From assembly GCA_024508675.1 (NCBI GenBank), contig JANINQ010000021.1, positions 124,001 to 188,000 of the forward strand: 64,000 nucleotides of DNA, in the 5' to 3' direction. Source of the DNA: Afipia sp. GTDB lineage: Bacteria; Pseudomonadota; Alphaproteobacteria; Rhizobiales; Xanthobacteraceae. A program made the translations under genes and the position numbers. The stretch's first letter is position 1, and each line of letters opens with the position of its first letter. The notes below the pieces were generated by a model, which saw only the letters and a list, made by a program, of their open reading frames with translations, was not told where the DNA came from and made no database searches. Of this stretch, positions 16,716-25,910 are shown piece by piece.

Positions 16716-18101
16716 GTGCCGCAAGATCACCTTTCAACTGAATGGATTCCGGCTCTCCCCGAAACGCCCGGACCGCGATACCTCGCGTTCGTGCATTCGT
16801 TGGAAAGAGACATCGAGTCAGGCGCATTAAAGCCTGGCACTCGCCTCCTTCCCCAGCGTGACATGGCCTCCCAACTTGGACTGAGCGTTGGCACCATCTC
16901 CAAAGCCTATTCCGAGGCGGAATCCCGCGGCCTCATTTCGGGAGAGGTTGGGCGCGGCACATTCGTGCTGCGGCGGCGCCCCACAGTGAACAGCGAGAGC
17001 CAGCCCTCGACTCTCAACCTTGCGCTTAACGTACCGCCACATACTGGCGAAGATGAACTCATCGCCTCCATTCTAGAAGACATCGTTGCCGACGGCGCCT
17101 TGAAGCGGCTGCTCGGCTATCTCCCACACCAAGGCTTGCTTCATCATCGCGACAGCATGGTTGGGTGGCTCGCACAATTGGGGATGCCTACCGACGCGGA
17201 TCACCTTTTCATCACCCATGGCGGGCAGCACGGTCTTTCGATCGCTCTGAGCATGGTCACAAGTCCCAACGGGGTCGTGCTAACCGAGCGCTTCAGTTAT
17301 TCGGGAATGATCGCACTCTCGGCGCAAAACGGTTATCGCCTGCACGGCGTGGATTGCGACAAGCATGGCTTGTTGCCGGATGCACTGGATCATGCCTTTA
17401 CAGAAACAAAGGCGCGCGTGTTGTTCTCGACGCCCACTCTGCAAACACCGACCGGCACCACGATGCCCAACGAGCGGCGACAGGAGATTGCCGAAGTTAT
17501 TCGGCGTCACGACAGCTATCTTCTGGAAGACGACGCTTATGCATTCCTCTTTCCAACACCGCCAAAGCCGATTTCGATTCTGCTGCCGGAGCGGAGCTTT
17601 TACATCCTGAGTTTTGCAAAATGCCTAGCGCCTGGCCTGCGCATTGCCGCCATGGTTGTCCCCGACCAATTCCGTGACCGCTCCAACAATGCCGTTCGCG
17701 CAACCGGCTGGATGGCATCGCCACTTATGGCAGAAGTGGTCGCGCGCCTGATTCACAGCGGCGACCTGATGCAGCAAGTGCAGCTCAAGCGGGCGGAAGC
17801 CGCGCGGCGCAATGCCATTGCAGATGAGGTACTTGGCAACTGGCTCCCCATCGTTTCCGAAACACCCGGCTTTCACCGCTGGCTGCCGATTCCTGCCGGA
17901 CGCACGCTGATCGCGCTTGTCGCGCAAGCCGCCCAAGCCGGAATTACCCTCGCTCCTCCGGGCGCCCTTCAACAGGTCGATCGCGGCACGTTAGGCGTCC
18001 GTATCTGCCTCGGACATCCGAAGACGCATGAAGAATTGAGGCGCGCGCTCGTTGAGCTTCGGCGGATTCTCGAATCCGCCGAAGAGATGTCGTTCGTCTA
18101 G
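16716..18101 (+). CDS. MocR-type regulator (GntR winged helix fused to PLP aminotransferase-like domain)
   Basis: A 461-residue fusion. The GTG at 16716 is preferred over an ATG 57 bases upstream because an AGGA box lies nine bases before it and the upstream residues look non-coding. Residues about 20-90 are a GntR winged helix (LLPQRDMASQLGLSVGTISKAYSEAESRGLI). The rest is a fold-type I aminotransferase domain with the PLP lysine near residue 302 in SFAKCLAPGLR. Such proteins sense amines or PLP adducts. Being divergent from the Mo-hydroxylase operon, it probably controls it. Confidence 0.9.
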   Translation: MPQDHLSTEWIPALPETPGPRYLAFVHSLERDIESGALKPGTRLLPQRDMASQLGLSVGTISKAYSEAESRGLISGEVGRGTFVLRRRPTVNSESQPSTLNLALNVPPHTGEDELIASILEDIVADGALKRLLGYLPHQGLLHHRDSMVGWLAQLGMPTDADHLFITHGGQHGLSIALSMVTSPNGVVLTERFSYSGMIALSAQNGYRLHGVDCDKHGLLPDALDHAFTETKARVLFSTPTLQTPTGTTMPNERRQEIAEVIRRHDSYLLEDDAYAFLFPTPPKPISILLPERSFYILSFAKCLAPGLRIAAMVVPDQFRDRSNNAVRATGWMASPLMAEVVARLIHSGDLMQQVQLKRAEAARRNAIADEVLGNWLPIVSETPGFHRWLPIPAGRTLIALVAQAAQAGITLAPPGALQQVDRGTLGVRICLGHPKTHEELRRALVELRRILESAEEMSFV

Positions 18102-18153
18102 AGCGCAAACCAAAGCGCACACGATGCCATGAAGCCAATAGCCGTGTGAAAGA

Positions 18154-19044
18154 ATGATCGAACTGCGCCAATTCAGACAGTTCATTGTCGTCGCGGAGGA
18201 ATTGAGTTTCCGCCGTGCGGCAGACCGTCTGAATATGGCCCAACCGCCGCTGACAGCCACGATCAAGCGGCTCGAAGATGCCATCGGCGCCACGCTGATC
18301 GAACGCACGAACCGGATCAATCGGCTTACGGAAACTGGACGGGTCTTTCTTGAAGAGGCACGAAAGGCAGTGAATCAGGCGGATCAGGCTGTCCTTGCTG
18401 CACAGCGCGCGGGCGCAGGCCTGACGGGCGCCCTACGTGTCACATTCGTCGCAAGTGCTGCGCGGGAAATCCTCCCATCGATTCTGTTACGATTTCGCGA
18501 GCGATATCCCGCAGTCAAACTCGAATTACGGGAAGCGATGACAGCTCAGCAAATTGGTTTTCTGAATGCACAGCAAGCCGATCTTGGCTTCGTCGTCCCG
18601 CCTCTTCACGACGCCGATAACCTGATCTCCGAGGTCGTTGCACGCTACCGGCTAGTCGCAGCGATTCCAGAAGGACATTCGCTGGCGCGACATGATCAGA
18701 TCAAGCTATCCGATCTCGCACACGACCCATGGATATTGTTTGCGGCACGGCAAGGTCCCGGTCTTCACAGGATCATTATCGATGCGTGTGCGCGCGCGGG
18801 ATTTGTACCGCATATAGGGCAAGAGGCTCCACAGATGGAGACGATCGTCAATCTTGTTGCCGGCGGAATGGGTGTGGCGCTGGTCTCGAGAGCGCTTGCC
18901 AGCGGGGGACGCAAAGGTGTTGCATTCTGCGAGCTGAGTGCACCGGTTGAATTCGAACTGGCCATCGCCTACGCAAATACATCCCCTATTTTGGATGCTT
19001 TTGTTACAGCCACGCGGCAGCACGCCGGGATTATCGCATCTTGA
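18154..19044 (+). CDS. LysR-family transcriptional regulator
   Basis: A 296-residue regulator. The N-terminal helix-turn-helix is LSFRRAADRLNMAQPPLTATIKRLEDAIG, followed by a type II binding domain. Relatives of this group (CatR/BenM-like) respond to aromatic degradation intermediates. It follows the MocR gene by 52 bases and converges with the EamA transporter gene, so its target is not obvious from position. Confidence 0.9.
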   Translation: MIELRQFRQFIVVAEELSFRRAADRLNMAQPPLTATIKRLEDAIGATLIERTNRINRLTETGRVFLEEARKAVNQADQAVLAAQRAGAGLTGALRVTFVASAAREILPSILLRFRERYPAVKLELREAMTAQQIGFLNAQQADLGFVVPPLHDADNLISEVVARYRLVAAIPEGHSLARHDQIKLSDLAHDPWILFAARQGPGLHRIIIDACARAGFVPHIGQEAPQMETIVNLVAGGMGVALVSRALASGGRKGVAFCELSAPVEFELAIAYANTSPILDAFVTATRQHAGIIAS

Positions 19045-19057
19045 TGCTCTTTGCTGA

Positions 19058-20077
19058 TTAGTTGCCTGTATCCAATCGAATGCGCAACGCATCTGCGACC
19101 GATGGGGATATTTTCAAAGTATCCAGCAGATAATCCGTATTCATCGAAACGCCGATCGAGCCGATAACGGCAACAATAGAACCGATAATTACTGCTGCGT
19201 TCATCACCTCATAGTCGCGATTGAGCAATTGCGACAGGATTATCCTGAATATCAACGAGAGCTGCAGGATAGGCACCACCACCATCAGAGGCGCAACGGC
19301 CAGCGCCGCATAAACGAAGCCATGAGATGCGGCGACGAGCGCAGCCGCAACGGCATACCATGTCGCGCTGTTGCGATTCACGGCCCGTATGCTTTGCCGA
19401 AACTGCGGCAGCAGGCACACCAGAACGAGAAGCGCCGCAGTTGCAGCAGCATAGGCAATCACACCTCCGGCAATGACGTTCTTGACCGGCGTACTTTCAA
19501 ACGCGGCCCGTACAAGCAAAGGCGCAACGCCATACGCTGCTGCTGCGCCAAGACCGCATAATACTCCCGGCAAATAACGCGGCCTGAATTGCAGCTTCGC
19601 ATTCGGTTCAGACGTCGCCGGCTCGACTTGACGGTCGGCCTTAGGCTTAGGCGGCTTGTGCAACTGAGTTCCAAACGAACCTCCAAGCATAAGAACTGTT
19701 CCAAATGCCTGAAGGACAGTGAATTCTTCCCTGAGCAGAACCACCGCCAACAGCATGGTCACAACGACCTGGAGTTGAATGATGGGAGCGGAAATGTTGA
19801 CGCCGACGAGTCTATTAGCTTCGTAGTTGAAGTAGCGACCGATCAAAAACTGCAAGACCCCCTGAGCGCCGAGCCAGCTCGCCGCGGCAAGGGGAAACGA
19901 CCGCATCTCCGAAATTTGCCCCGTAACGATGGCCATGGCCAGAAAGCACAAGCCGCCTAGCGGTACGGTCAAGGCAATTGCCTGCCCCGCCGTGCCGGTG
20001 AGAACGCCGCGCCTCATCGCGGCATTGTTCATGGCGAATGTCAGCGCCGCTAGCGTGGCATAGATAGCTCCAAGCAT
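19058..20077 (-). CDS. EamA/DMT-family membrane transporter
   Basis: A 339-residue protein with about ten hydrophobic segments in two EamA-like halves, joined by a polar linker rich in Pro, Lys and Gln (near residues 141-165). DMT proteins export or exchange small metabolites. It stands alone on the minus strand, separated by more than 240 bases from the downstream end of the Bug gene, and ends 13 bases from the converging LysR gene. Confidence 0.85.
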   Translation of the reverse strand: MLGAIYATLAALTFAMNNAAMRRGVLTGTAGQAIALTVPLGGLCFLAMAIVTGQISEMRSFPLAAASWLGAQGVLQFLIGRYFNYEANRLVGVNISAPIIQLQVVVTMLLAVVLLREEFTVLQAFGTVLMLGGSFGTQLHKPPKPKADRQVEPATSEPNAKLQFRPRYLPGVLCGLGAAAAYGVAPLLVRAAFESTPVKNVIAGGVIAYAAATAALLVLVCLLPQFRQSIRAVNRNSATWYAVAAALVAASHGFVYAALAVAPLMVVVPILQLSLIFRIILSQLLNRDYEVMNAAVIIGSIVAVIGSIGVSMNTDYLLDTLKISPSVADALRIRLDTGN

Positions 20078-20260
20078 GGATGGACTTTTCGAAATGAGAT
20101 GAAGACGTTTTCCGTCTCTCGTTTGCGGCCCGACACGAGACTATGAGGTGTTTCTGACCGATCCCGCAACGTTCGGCACCCGCTTTTCCTTCATATGATC
20201 AGCTGATTTCTGCATACCTGTACGGCCGCGTTACAGAGCCTGAAACGGGTATCAAACACA

Positions 20261-20290
20261 AAGGGCCGGCACCTGACGATGCCGACCCTT
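20261..20290 (-). terminator. Rho-independent-like terminator after the Bug gene
   Basis: An 11-base stem (AAGGGCCGGCA with its near-complement TGCCGACCCTT, one mismatch) around an eight-base loop, 29 bases after the stop codon at 20319. In the minus-strand direction it is followed by a T-rich stretch. Confidence 0.65.
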
Positions 20291-20318
20291 ATCATGTTAG
20301 ACAAGTACCGTGGCGTAT

Positions 20319-21287
20319 CTATTCTGGAGGAATGTTGGCCTTTTTCACGACAGCAGCCCAGCGCTCGATTTCACTGTCCACGAAGGCGCGGAATTCATCG
20401 CCGTAAAGATTGCCGGTCTCGACGCCCATTTCGGCAAGCTTCTGCTTGGCTTCTGCAGATTCATTTACTTCCTTCATCGCTGCCACGAGCTTTTGATAGA
20501 TCGGTGAGTTGTTCGCCTGCGGCATATAAATGCCGAACCACGCCTGAACGTTGAAGCCCTTCACGCCGGATTCGTCGAGAGTCGGGACGTCCGGGAGCAG
20601 CGGCGAGCGCTTCAGGCCGGTCAGCGCAAGAGCGCGCACGAGACCTCCCTTGGAAGCATTCACCACCGTCGGTAGCGAGTCGAAGATCATTGGAATATGT
20701 CCGCCGATCAGATCGTTCATGGCCGGTCCATTTCCCTTGTAGGGGATATGGACGATATCGACGCCGGCCATCTGCTTGAATAGCTCACCTGACAGATGAT
20801 TGGCGCTCCCGGTCCCGGCCGATCCGAACGAATATTTTCCAGGATTCTTTTTAAGAATCTCGATCAGCTCGGCGATGTTATTGGCCGGGAAGTTCTTGGT
20901 CACCAAAATGGCATTAGGCGCTGCCGCAACCAGCGCGATCGGTGAAAGATCCTTTTTCGTGTCGTACGGAATGCTCTTGTACAGACTCGGTGTGATCACA
21001 TGATGCGTCGCCGTCAGCAGCAGTACCGCACCATCCGGAGGCGAACGCACTACCGGTTCAGTACCGATGATGCCGGACGCACCCGGCTTATTCTCAATGT
21101 ATGTCGTAACCCCGAGTTTATCTCCAAGAACTTTTCCCACTACGCGCGCCAGCACGTCCGTCGGACCGCCGGCGGAGAACGGCACGATAATCCGGATTGA
21201 GTTACCCGGAATTTCAGGCACCGAACTCCGTGCTTCCCCCGAAGCAAAGAACATAATCGCTGTGATCGCCATCAGAACGATTCGCAT
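20319..21287 (-). CDS. Tripartite tricarboxylate transporter-type (Bug/TctC) substrate-binding protein
   Basis: A 322-residue periplasmic binding protein. The ATG at 21287 has a GGGGGAA ribosome site and opens a signal peptide (RIVLMAITAIMFFASGEA); the longer open frame upstream is unlike the family. The body shows IRIIVPFSAGGPTDVLARVV and HIPYKGNGPAMNDLIGG, both Bug hallmarks. It is the last gene of the Rieske/amidohydrolase operon and has no TctA or TctB partners nearby. Confidence 0.92.
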   Translation of the reverse strand: MRIVLMAITAIMFFASGEARSSVPEIPGNSIRIIVPFSAGGPTDVLARVVGKVLGDKLGVTTYIENKPGASGIIGTEPVVRSPPDGAVLLLTATHHVITPSLYKSIPYDTKKDLSPIALVAAAPNAILVTKNFPANNIAELIEILKKNPGKYSFGSAGTGSANHLSGELFKQMAGVDIVHIPYKGNGPAMNDLIGGHIPMIFDSLPTVVNASKGGLVRALALTGLKRSPLLPDVPTLDESGVKGFNVQAWFGIYMPQANNSPIYQKLVAAMKEVNESAEAKQKLAEMGVETGNLYGDEFRAFVDSEIERWAAVVKKANIPPE

Positions 21288-21334
21288 TATTCCCCCTTGA
21301 ATTACGCTTTTTGTTTTGGTGATTTTGTCGTGAA

Positions 21335-22579
21335 CTATCCCGCCGGTGTGAGTTTCTTCACCGGCGTTGGATCCAGGTTGAAGAGCCGAGCGGCGTTCAG
21401 TCCCAGAATGTTGCGTTTGGCTTGCTCCGTCAGGAAATTCAGATCGCAAATCTCCTGAGGTAGGTCGAAGTCGAAATGCGGCCAGTCCGACGCAAACATA
21501 AGCTGCGTCTCCGCCTTGATCATTTCGAAGGTGTTTTGAAGCGCCTTCGGATGCGACGTTTCCATCGGCTGGGTCGTATACCAGCAATTGGTGTTCATGT
21601 ACTCGCTCGGCATGCGCTTGAGCTGCGGCGCCTCCGACGGGCGCATCAGATATTGATCGTCGAGACGCTGCATCAGGAATGGCACCCAGGCGAGACCGCT
21701 CTCCACCCACATCGTTTTGAGCTTGGGAAAGCGCTCCGGAATTCCGTTCAAAATCCAATTCGTCATGTGCACCATGTTGCACCAGGCGAAACCAAGAGCG
21801 TGCATTCCCAGAAAGCGGTTCACCGTTGCCAGCGATGGATCCTGCCAGTGGTAGCCAGCATGGAATGCGATCGGCTTCCCGGTCTCTTCGATCATCGAAT
21901 ATAGACGCATGTAGTCGTTGTGATGCACAGGCTTATACCGGGTGCTCGTAACGCAAAATCCGATAACGCCCTTCTGATCGCCGAACTCCTGAACGGCACG
22001 TTCCGCTTCTTTCGGCGTGTTAAAGGGCAGATAAATAAGGGTTTTGATACGGTCTTCGGCGGACAGAATTTTGTCGGCCATCCAGCGGTTGTAAGCGCGT
22101 CCCAGCCAGACCTCCATTTCGGTCTGGGGATGCATACCGAGAAACAGCATCGGCGTCGGAAACACAACCATGTTGTCGACACCAAGCGAATCCATCGCAC
22201 GACGCGTTAACGTCACATCGCGGTGAACATCAGTTTCCGTAACTGTCTCACGCTGGTCATCCTGATGCGGGATACGCCCACCGACGGACTGGTAACGGAG
22301 GCCGAGATCGCCGTTCAGACCATAAGGCGGCGCACCGATGCGTTCCATCTGGTATCGCATCGCGTTATCGCGGATGACGGGATCCTCGATATACGTCACC
22401 ACCTCTTTCCAGGAGACGCTCTCGACATGGTGCGCGTCGATGTCCACGACGAACCAGTCCTCGAGTCCCCGCTTGATGGCATTCTTCTTCGCCAGCGCCA
22501 GCACGTCCCGCGTATCGGTGTAGACGTCAATCTGCTGTGTCTTGGCGTATTCGGGGCCGAATGTTTCCCGCTTGTTCAT
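21335..22579 (-). CDS. Amidohydrolase family 2 (ACMSD-like metal-dependent hydrolase)
   Basis: A 414-residue TIM-barrel protein with a longer N-terminal part than usual. The metal motif is changed: VDIDAHHVESVSW near residues 44-56 replaces the usual DxHxH. Later conserved positions are AFHAGYHWQDPS and the C-terminal MFASDWPHFDFD. Relatives act as decarboxylases or C-C hydrolases on aromatic acids. It sits in an operon with a Rieske protein and an unknown 116-residue protein, 5 bases after the latter. Confidence 0.87.
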   Translation of the reverse strand: MNKRETFGPEYAKTQQIDVYTDTRDVLALAKKNAIKRGLEDWFVVDIDAHHVESVSWKEVVTYIEDPVIRDNAMRYQMERIGAPPYGLNGDLGLRYQSVGGRIPHQDDQRETVTETDVHRDVTLTRRAMDSLGVDNMVVFPTPMLFLGMHPQTEMEVWLGRAYNRWMADKILSAEDRIKTLIYLPFNTPKEAERAVQEFGDQKGVIGFCVTSTRYKPVHHNDYMRLYSMIEETGKPIAFHAGYHWQDPSLATVNRFLGMHALGFAWCNMVHMTNWILNGIPERFPKLKTMWVESGLAWVPFLMQRLDDQYLMRPSEAPQLKRMPSEYMNTNCWYTTQPMETSHPKALQNTFEMIKAETQLMFASDWPHFDFDLPQEICDLNFLTEQAKRNILGLNAARLFNLDPTPVKKLTPAG

Positions 22580-22584
22580 TGCGA

Positions 22585-22935
22585 TTATCCTTGAACGTAA
22601 GTGTCTTCATCGGGGCGGCGGCGATACCACAACGCCAGCTCCATCGGACTGAGGTGAAGGGCCCGCAGCATCTCCGCGACTGCCGAAAGCAGCTCGGTGG
22701 GCGTCATCTCGCTATCGCGCTCGCCGGCGATGGGCTTGAAAGTCCGCTCCTCGCCGTCTGACTTCGCGACATACAGGCGAATCGCCGCTGTCAGAATGTT
22801 TGCGACGGCTTCATCGGAAACCCGGCTCGCCTGCCCGCTCTCGACAAGTTCTCGCGATGCCTGCAACAGATCCGGCGCGATGGAATCGATCCAGGCGTAT
22901 TGATCGTTTCGGCGTTCTTCACTGGATGACGACAT
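22585..22935 (-). CDS. Unknown 116-residue protein between Rieske and amidohydrolase genes
   Basis: I do not recognise this protein. It is 116 residues long, mostly helical in appearance, acidic and arginine-rich, with no cysteine and no membrane segment. The central part (MTPTELLSAVAEMLRALHLSPMELALWYRRRP) looks like two amphipathic helices. The start at 22935 has a GGAG box and lies 16 bases inside the Rieske gene, so the two are co-translated. A small accessory subunit of the adjacent enzyme is possible. Confidence 0.75.
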   Translation of the reverse strand: MSSSSEERRNDQYAWIDSIAPDLLQASRELVESGQASRVSDEAVANILTAAIRLYVAKSDGEERTFKPIAGERDSEMTPTELLSAVAEMLRALHLSPMELALWYRRRPDEDTYVQG

Positions 22936-23287
22936 AAATGTCTCCATCGCGGATGTTGAGATCGGCTTTACGCAGACGAACGCTCGAGTTGCCCTGATGC
23001 GCGCCGGTCCTGATGCTAAACTCGTAGCCATGCCAAGGGCACACGATATTGATTTCGCTCTCGTCGTATTCCATTGAGCGAACGGTGCGGTCGTCCGCCA
23101 CCGGTTCGAGCACGCGCTTCATCATGCGTCCCTGACAGATGGGTCCCGCGCGATGGGCACATCGGTTGTGCCATGCAAAGAATTCATCGCCGATCCTGAA
23201 AACGCCGACCTCCTTGTCGCCGCAAACGATCACCTTGCGATCGCCATCGGCATAATCCGTCACTTTTCCAGCGTTGTATTCCGGCAT
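22919..23287 (-). CDS. Rieske [2Fe-2S] ferredoxin-like protein with enlarged inter-motif insert
   Basis: A 122-residue Rieske domain. Cluster ligands are Cys43/His45 (CAHRAG) and Cys83/His86 (CPWHGYEF). The 37 residues between the two ligand pairs are about twice the spacing of ordinary Rieske ferredoxins; the extra part is MMKRVLEPVADDRTVRSMEY. It would carry single electrons. No terminal oxygenase or flavin reductase gene is in this operon, so its partner is unknown. It is the first gene after three dyads. Confidence 0.88.
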   Translation of the reverse strand: MPEYNAGKVTDYADGDRKVIVCGDKEVGVFRIGDEFFAWHNRCAHRAGPICQGRMMKRVLEPVADDRTVRSMEYDESEINIVCPWHGYEFSIRTGAHQGNSSVRLRKADLNIRDGDIYVVIQ

Positions 23288-23364
23288 TCATCCTCTCCGT
23301 CAGCGGCCCGGACTTCTGAAACTCCGAGACCATGCGCTGCGGCAACGCCGAACGGCATCACCAC

Positions 23365-23389
23365 TCAGTTTGTATTCATTCCAAACTGA
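23365..23389. promoter_or_regulatory. Inverted repeat upstream of Rieske operon (dyad 1)
   Basis: TCAGTTTG-N9-CAAACTGA, perfect eight-base arms, centred about 90 bases upstream of the Rieske start codon. The 25-base length fits a dimeric regulator site. Confidence 0.5.
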
Positions 23390-23418
23390 CCCGGAGCGGC
23401 AATAACCCGTTTCATAAG

Positions 23419-23443
23419 GCGTGATACGTCGGCGGTATCACGC
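23419..23443. promoter_or_regulatory. Inverted repeat upstream of Rieske operon (dyad 2)
   Basis: GCGTGATAC-N7-GTATCACGC, perfect nine-base arms, again 25 bases in total. It directly abuts dyad 3. Confidence 0.5.
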
Positions 23444-23462
23444 GCGCAGCAAATTGCTGCGC
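23444..23462. promoter_or_regulatory. Inverted repeat upstream of Rieske operon (dyad 3)
   Basis: GCGCAGCAA-A-TTGCTGCGC, perfect nine-base arms around one base, starting at the base after dyad 2. A compact palindrome of this sort is typical of operators rather than of terminators, and no T run follows. Confidence 0.5.
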
Positions 23463-23607
23463 TGCGATTACGCCAATAAAAAATCATGGAAAATCAATGA
23501 AGGGCTGATGCAAGACCCGTCGTGCAGCACACGTAGCTGCTCGCTCTTCCGAGCACGAAGGAGTCGGGATTGGTCAGGTCCAACACGACGCTTCAAATAG
23601 ATGCAAC

Positions 23608-23635
23608 GAAGCGCGTGACTAATGTCACGCGCTTC
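23608..23635 (-). terminator. Strong hairpin terminator after gabD-like gene
   Basis: A perfect 12-base stem, GAAGCGCGTGAC with GTCACGCGCTTC, around the loop TAAT, 30 bases after the stop of the aldehyde dehydrogenase gene. It closes the livK-to-gabD operon. The following T run is short. Confidence 0.75.
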
Positions 23636-23665
23636 GCAGATCTAACTCTCACCAAGGCGGTGCAG

Positions 23666-25102
23666 CTACGATGCAGGGCTCCCCTGAGAAACAAACTTGG
23701 TAGCCAGATAGGCTTCGACCGCTTCCAATCCACCTTCGGAGCCGTAACCCGAATCCTTGACACCACCGAACGGCAACTCAGGCAAAGCCAGACCATAATG
23801 GTTGATCGAAAGCATTCCGCTTTCGATTCCGGTAGCCAGTGCAGTCGAGGTTTTCACCGAACGCGTATAAGCGTAAGACGCAAGGCCGTATGGAAGACGG
23901 TTGGCTTCGGTCATCGCTTCGTCAAAATCCTTGAATCGAGACACCAAGGCGACGGGTCCAAACGGCTCTTCGTTCATGGCGCGCGCGGTCCTTGGCACAT
24001 CGACAAGTACAGTCGGCTCAAAGAAGAAACCTTTGTTCTGGCTTCGCTTGCCGCCAGTCAGAGCCTTGGCGCCGTTCTTGAGCGCATCGTCAACCAAGGC
24101 TCCAATCGCTGCCTGGCGGCGGTCGTTTGCCAGCGGCCCTATCGTCACTCCCTCGTCGAGGCCGTTACCCACCTTGAGTGCCTTGGTCTTGGCAACAAAC
24201 TCTTCGACAAACTGATCGTAGACACCCTCCTGAATCAGGAACCGCGTCGGCGCGATGCAAACCTGACCGGCATTGCGATACTTGCTGCCGGCCAGAACAG
24301 TTGCCGCATACTTGACGTCGGCATCGTCGAACACGATCGCCGGCGCATGACCACCGAGTTCCATCGTGATACGCTTCATGTGTGCGCCGGCTTTCGACGC
24401 GAGTTGTTTGCCGACGGGTGTCGATCCGGTGAACGAGATCTTGCGGATCGCCGGGTGCGAAATCAGATAATCGGAAATTTCCGACGGCACACCGTAAACC
24501 AGATTAACGACACCTTTTGGAAGTCCGGCATCGGCCAAAGCCCGGACGAGTTCTGCCGGCGAAGCCGGTGTTTCTTCCGGCGGCTTGATTACCACTGAAC
24601 AGCCCGCCGACAGCGCCGCGCCCAGCTTACGCACGGCCTGGCTCATCGGAAAATTCCATGGAGTAAACGCCGCGACCGGTCCAACCGGCTCCTTCATGAC
24701 CAGATTGTAGATGCCCTCACCGCGCGCCGGGATCATACGCCCATACGTACGACGGCCTTCTTCGGCGAACCAATCAAGAAAGTCCGCGCAGCCGAGAATT
24801 TCGATCTTCGCTTCGGCAACCGGCTTACCCTGCTCTAGGGTCATCATGGTCGCTATCGAACCGGCACGTTGGCGCAGCAAGTCGCCGGCCTTGCGGAGAA
24901 TCGCGGATCGATCGAGCGGTGACATTTTGCGCCAGATCCGGAAGCCGCGCTCAGCGGCGCCTACCGCGAGTTCGAGGTCTTCCTGCTGCGCGTGCGCAAC
25001 CTCGCCGATCTGCTCTTCCGTCGCCGGATTAACAACCGGGATGGTCTTCCCGGAGAGGCTGTCACACCAATCGCCATCAATGAAGAGCTGAACCTTGGAC
25101 AT
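23666..25102 (-). CDS. gabD: NAD(P)-dependent succinate-semialdehyde dehydrogenase family protein
   Basis: A 478-residue aldehyde dehydrogenase, the usual size. Catalytic residues visible are Asn150 (TPWNFP), Glu248 (MELGG) and Cys282 (NAGQVCIAP); the cofactor motif FTGSTPVG lies at 224-231. It oxidises an aldehyde to an acid, best matching the GabD group. As last gene of an operon with a Liv transporter and an SDR, it may finish the oxidation of an alcohol or aldehyde side chain of an imported compound, perhaps the aldehyde released by P450 demethylation or chain cleavage. Confidence 0.9.
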   Translation of the reverse strand: MSKVQLFIDGDWCDSLSGKTIPVVNPATEEQIGEVAHAQQEDLELAVGAAERGFRIWRKMSPLDRSAILRKAGDLLRQRAGSIATMMTLEQGKPVAEAKIEILGCADFLDWFAEEGRRTYGRMIPARGEGIYNLVMKEPVGPVAAFTPWNFPMSQAVRKLGAALSAGCSVVIKPPEETPASPAELVRALADAGLPKGVVNLVYGVPSEISDYLISHPAIRKISFTGSTPVGKQLASKAGAHMKRITMELGGHAPAIVFDDADVKYAATVLAGSKYRNAGQVCIAPTRFLIQEGVYDQFVEEFVAKTKALKVGNGLDEGVTIGPLANDRRQAAIGALVDDALKNGAKALTGGKRSQNKGFFFEPTVLVDVPRTARAMNEEPFGPVALVSRFKDFDEAMTEANRLPYGLASYAYTRSVKTSTALATGIESGMLSINHYGLALPELPFGGVKDSGYGSEGGLEAVEAYLATKFVSQGSPAS

Positions 25103-25127
25103 GTTACATGCTTTCCTGCGCTAGAAT

Positions 25128-25889
25128 TCAATGCATCACTGAGCCGCCATCGACGACAATCGTCTGGCCGGTCACGAAATTACTGTCGTCAGAGGCGAGA
25201 AAAAGCAATGCGCCGATCAAATCATTCGGTCTGGACTCTCGCTGTAGTGCTCTCGACGACACAATAGAAGCCGCTGCGCCCTGCCAGTCCTGGTGCGCCT
25301 GAACATTGGGGCTCATCACGAGACCAGGCGCAATTGCATTAACGCAGATACTTCTTGGTCCAAGCTCGCGTGCGATTGCACGCGTCAATGCAATCACGGC
25401 GCCCTTTGAGGTCACATAGTGCAAGAGGTAAGGGCTTCCCTTGAAGGCCGTCCCGGAGGAAATGTTGATTATCTTTGCACCTTCAGTCATCGCCGGTGCA
25501 GCGGCCATGATAGCCTGCCAAACGCCACGGACATTCACTGCCATGACCTTGTCCCACTCCTCGGTCGATATCTCCGAATACGGTTTCATTCTCAGAGATC
25601 CAAACATCCCAGCATTATTGACAAGGATATCCAGTTTGCCAAATGCATTTGTCGTTTGCGTGATCATAGCATCGAGGGATTTCTGGTCCGATACGTCCGC
25701 AATGACGCCGATAGATTCGCCTCCACAAGATACAATCTCCGCAACGGTATCGTTCGGCATAACGATGTCGGAAACGCACACGCGCGCGCCAGCCTCTGCG
25801 AGCGCAAGCGCATAGGTTCGACCAATGCCCTGAGCGGCGCCCGTGACCAGCGCAACCTTGCCTTGTAGCCTTTTGAATGGAGCCGTCAT
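25128..25889 (-). CDS. Short-chain dehydrogenase/reductase (SDR)
   Basis: A 253-residue classical SDR. The cofactor motif TGAAQGIG is at 16-23, NNAG at 91-94, and the catalytic Ser145, Tyr158 and Lys162 (YVTSK) are all present. The ATG at 25889 follows an AGGAAAG site and is preferred to one 18 bases further upstream. It is encoded between livF and the aldehyde dehydrogenase gene, so an alcohol-to-carbonyl step followed by aldehyde oxidation is a sensible inference. Confidence 0.9.
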   Translation of the reverse strand: MTAPFKRLQGKVALVTGAAQGIGRTYALALAEAGARVCVSDIVMPNDTVAEIVSCGGESIGVIADVSDQKSLDAMITQTTNAFGKLDILVNNAGMFGSLRMKPYSEISTEEWDKVMAVNVRGVWQAIMAAAPAMTEGAKIINISSGTAFKGSPYLLHYVTSKGAVIALTRAIARELGPRSICVNAIAPGLVMSPNVQAHQDWQGAAASIVSSRALQRESRPNDLIGALLFLASDDSNFVTGQTIVVDGGSVMH

Positions 25890-25910
25890 CTTCTTTCCTG
25901 TTTGCACCAG

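Larger units (their letters stand above)
23288..23607. other. Upstream region of the Rieske operon; no gene
   Basis: This stretch has no convincing reading frame. It holds three perfect inverted repeats (23365-23389, 23419-23443, 23444-23462) listed separately; the part from 23463 to 23607 shows nothing recognisable before the terminator of the aldehyde dehydrogenase gene. Confidence 0.6.
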
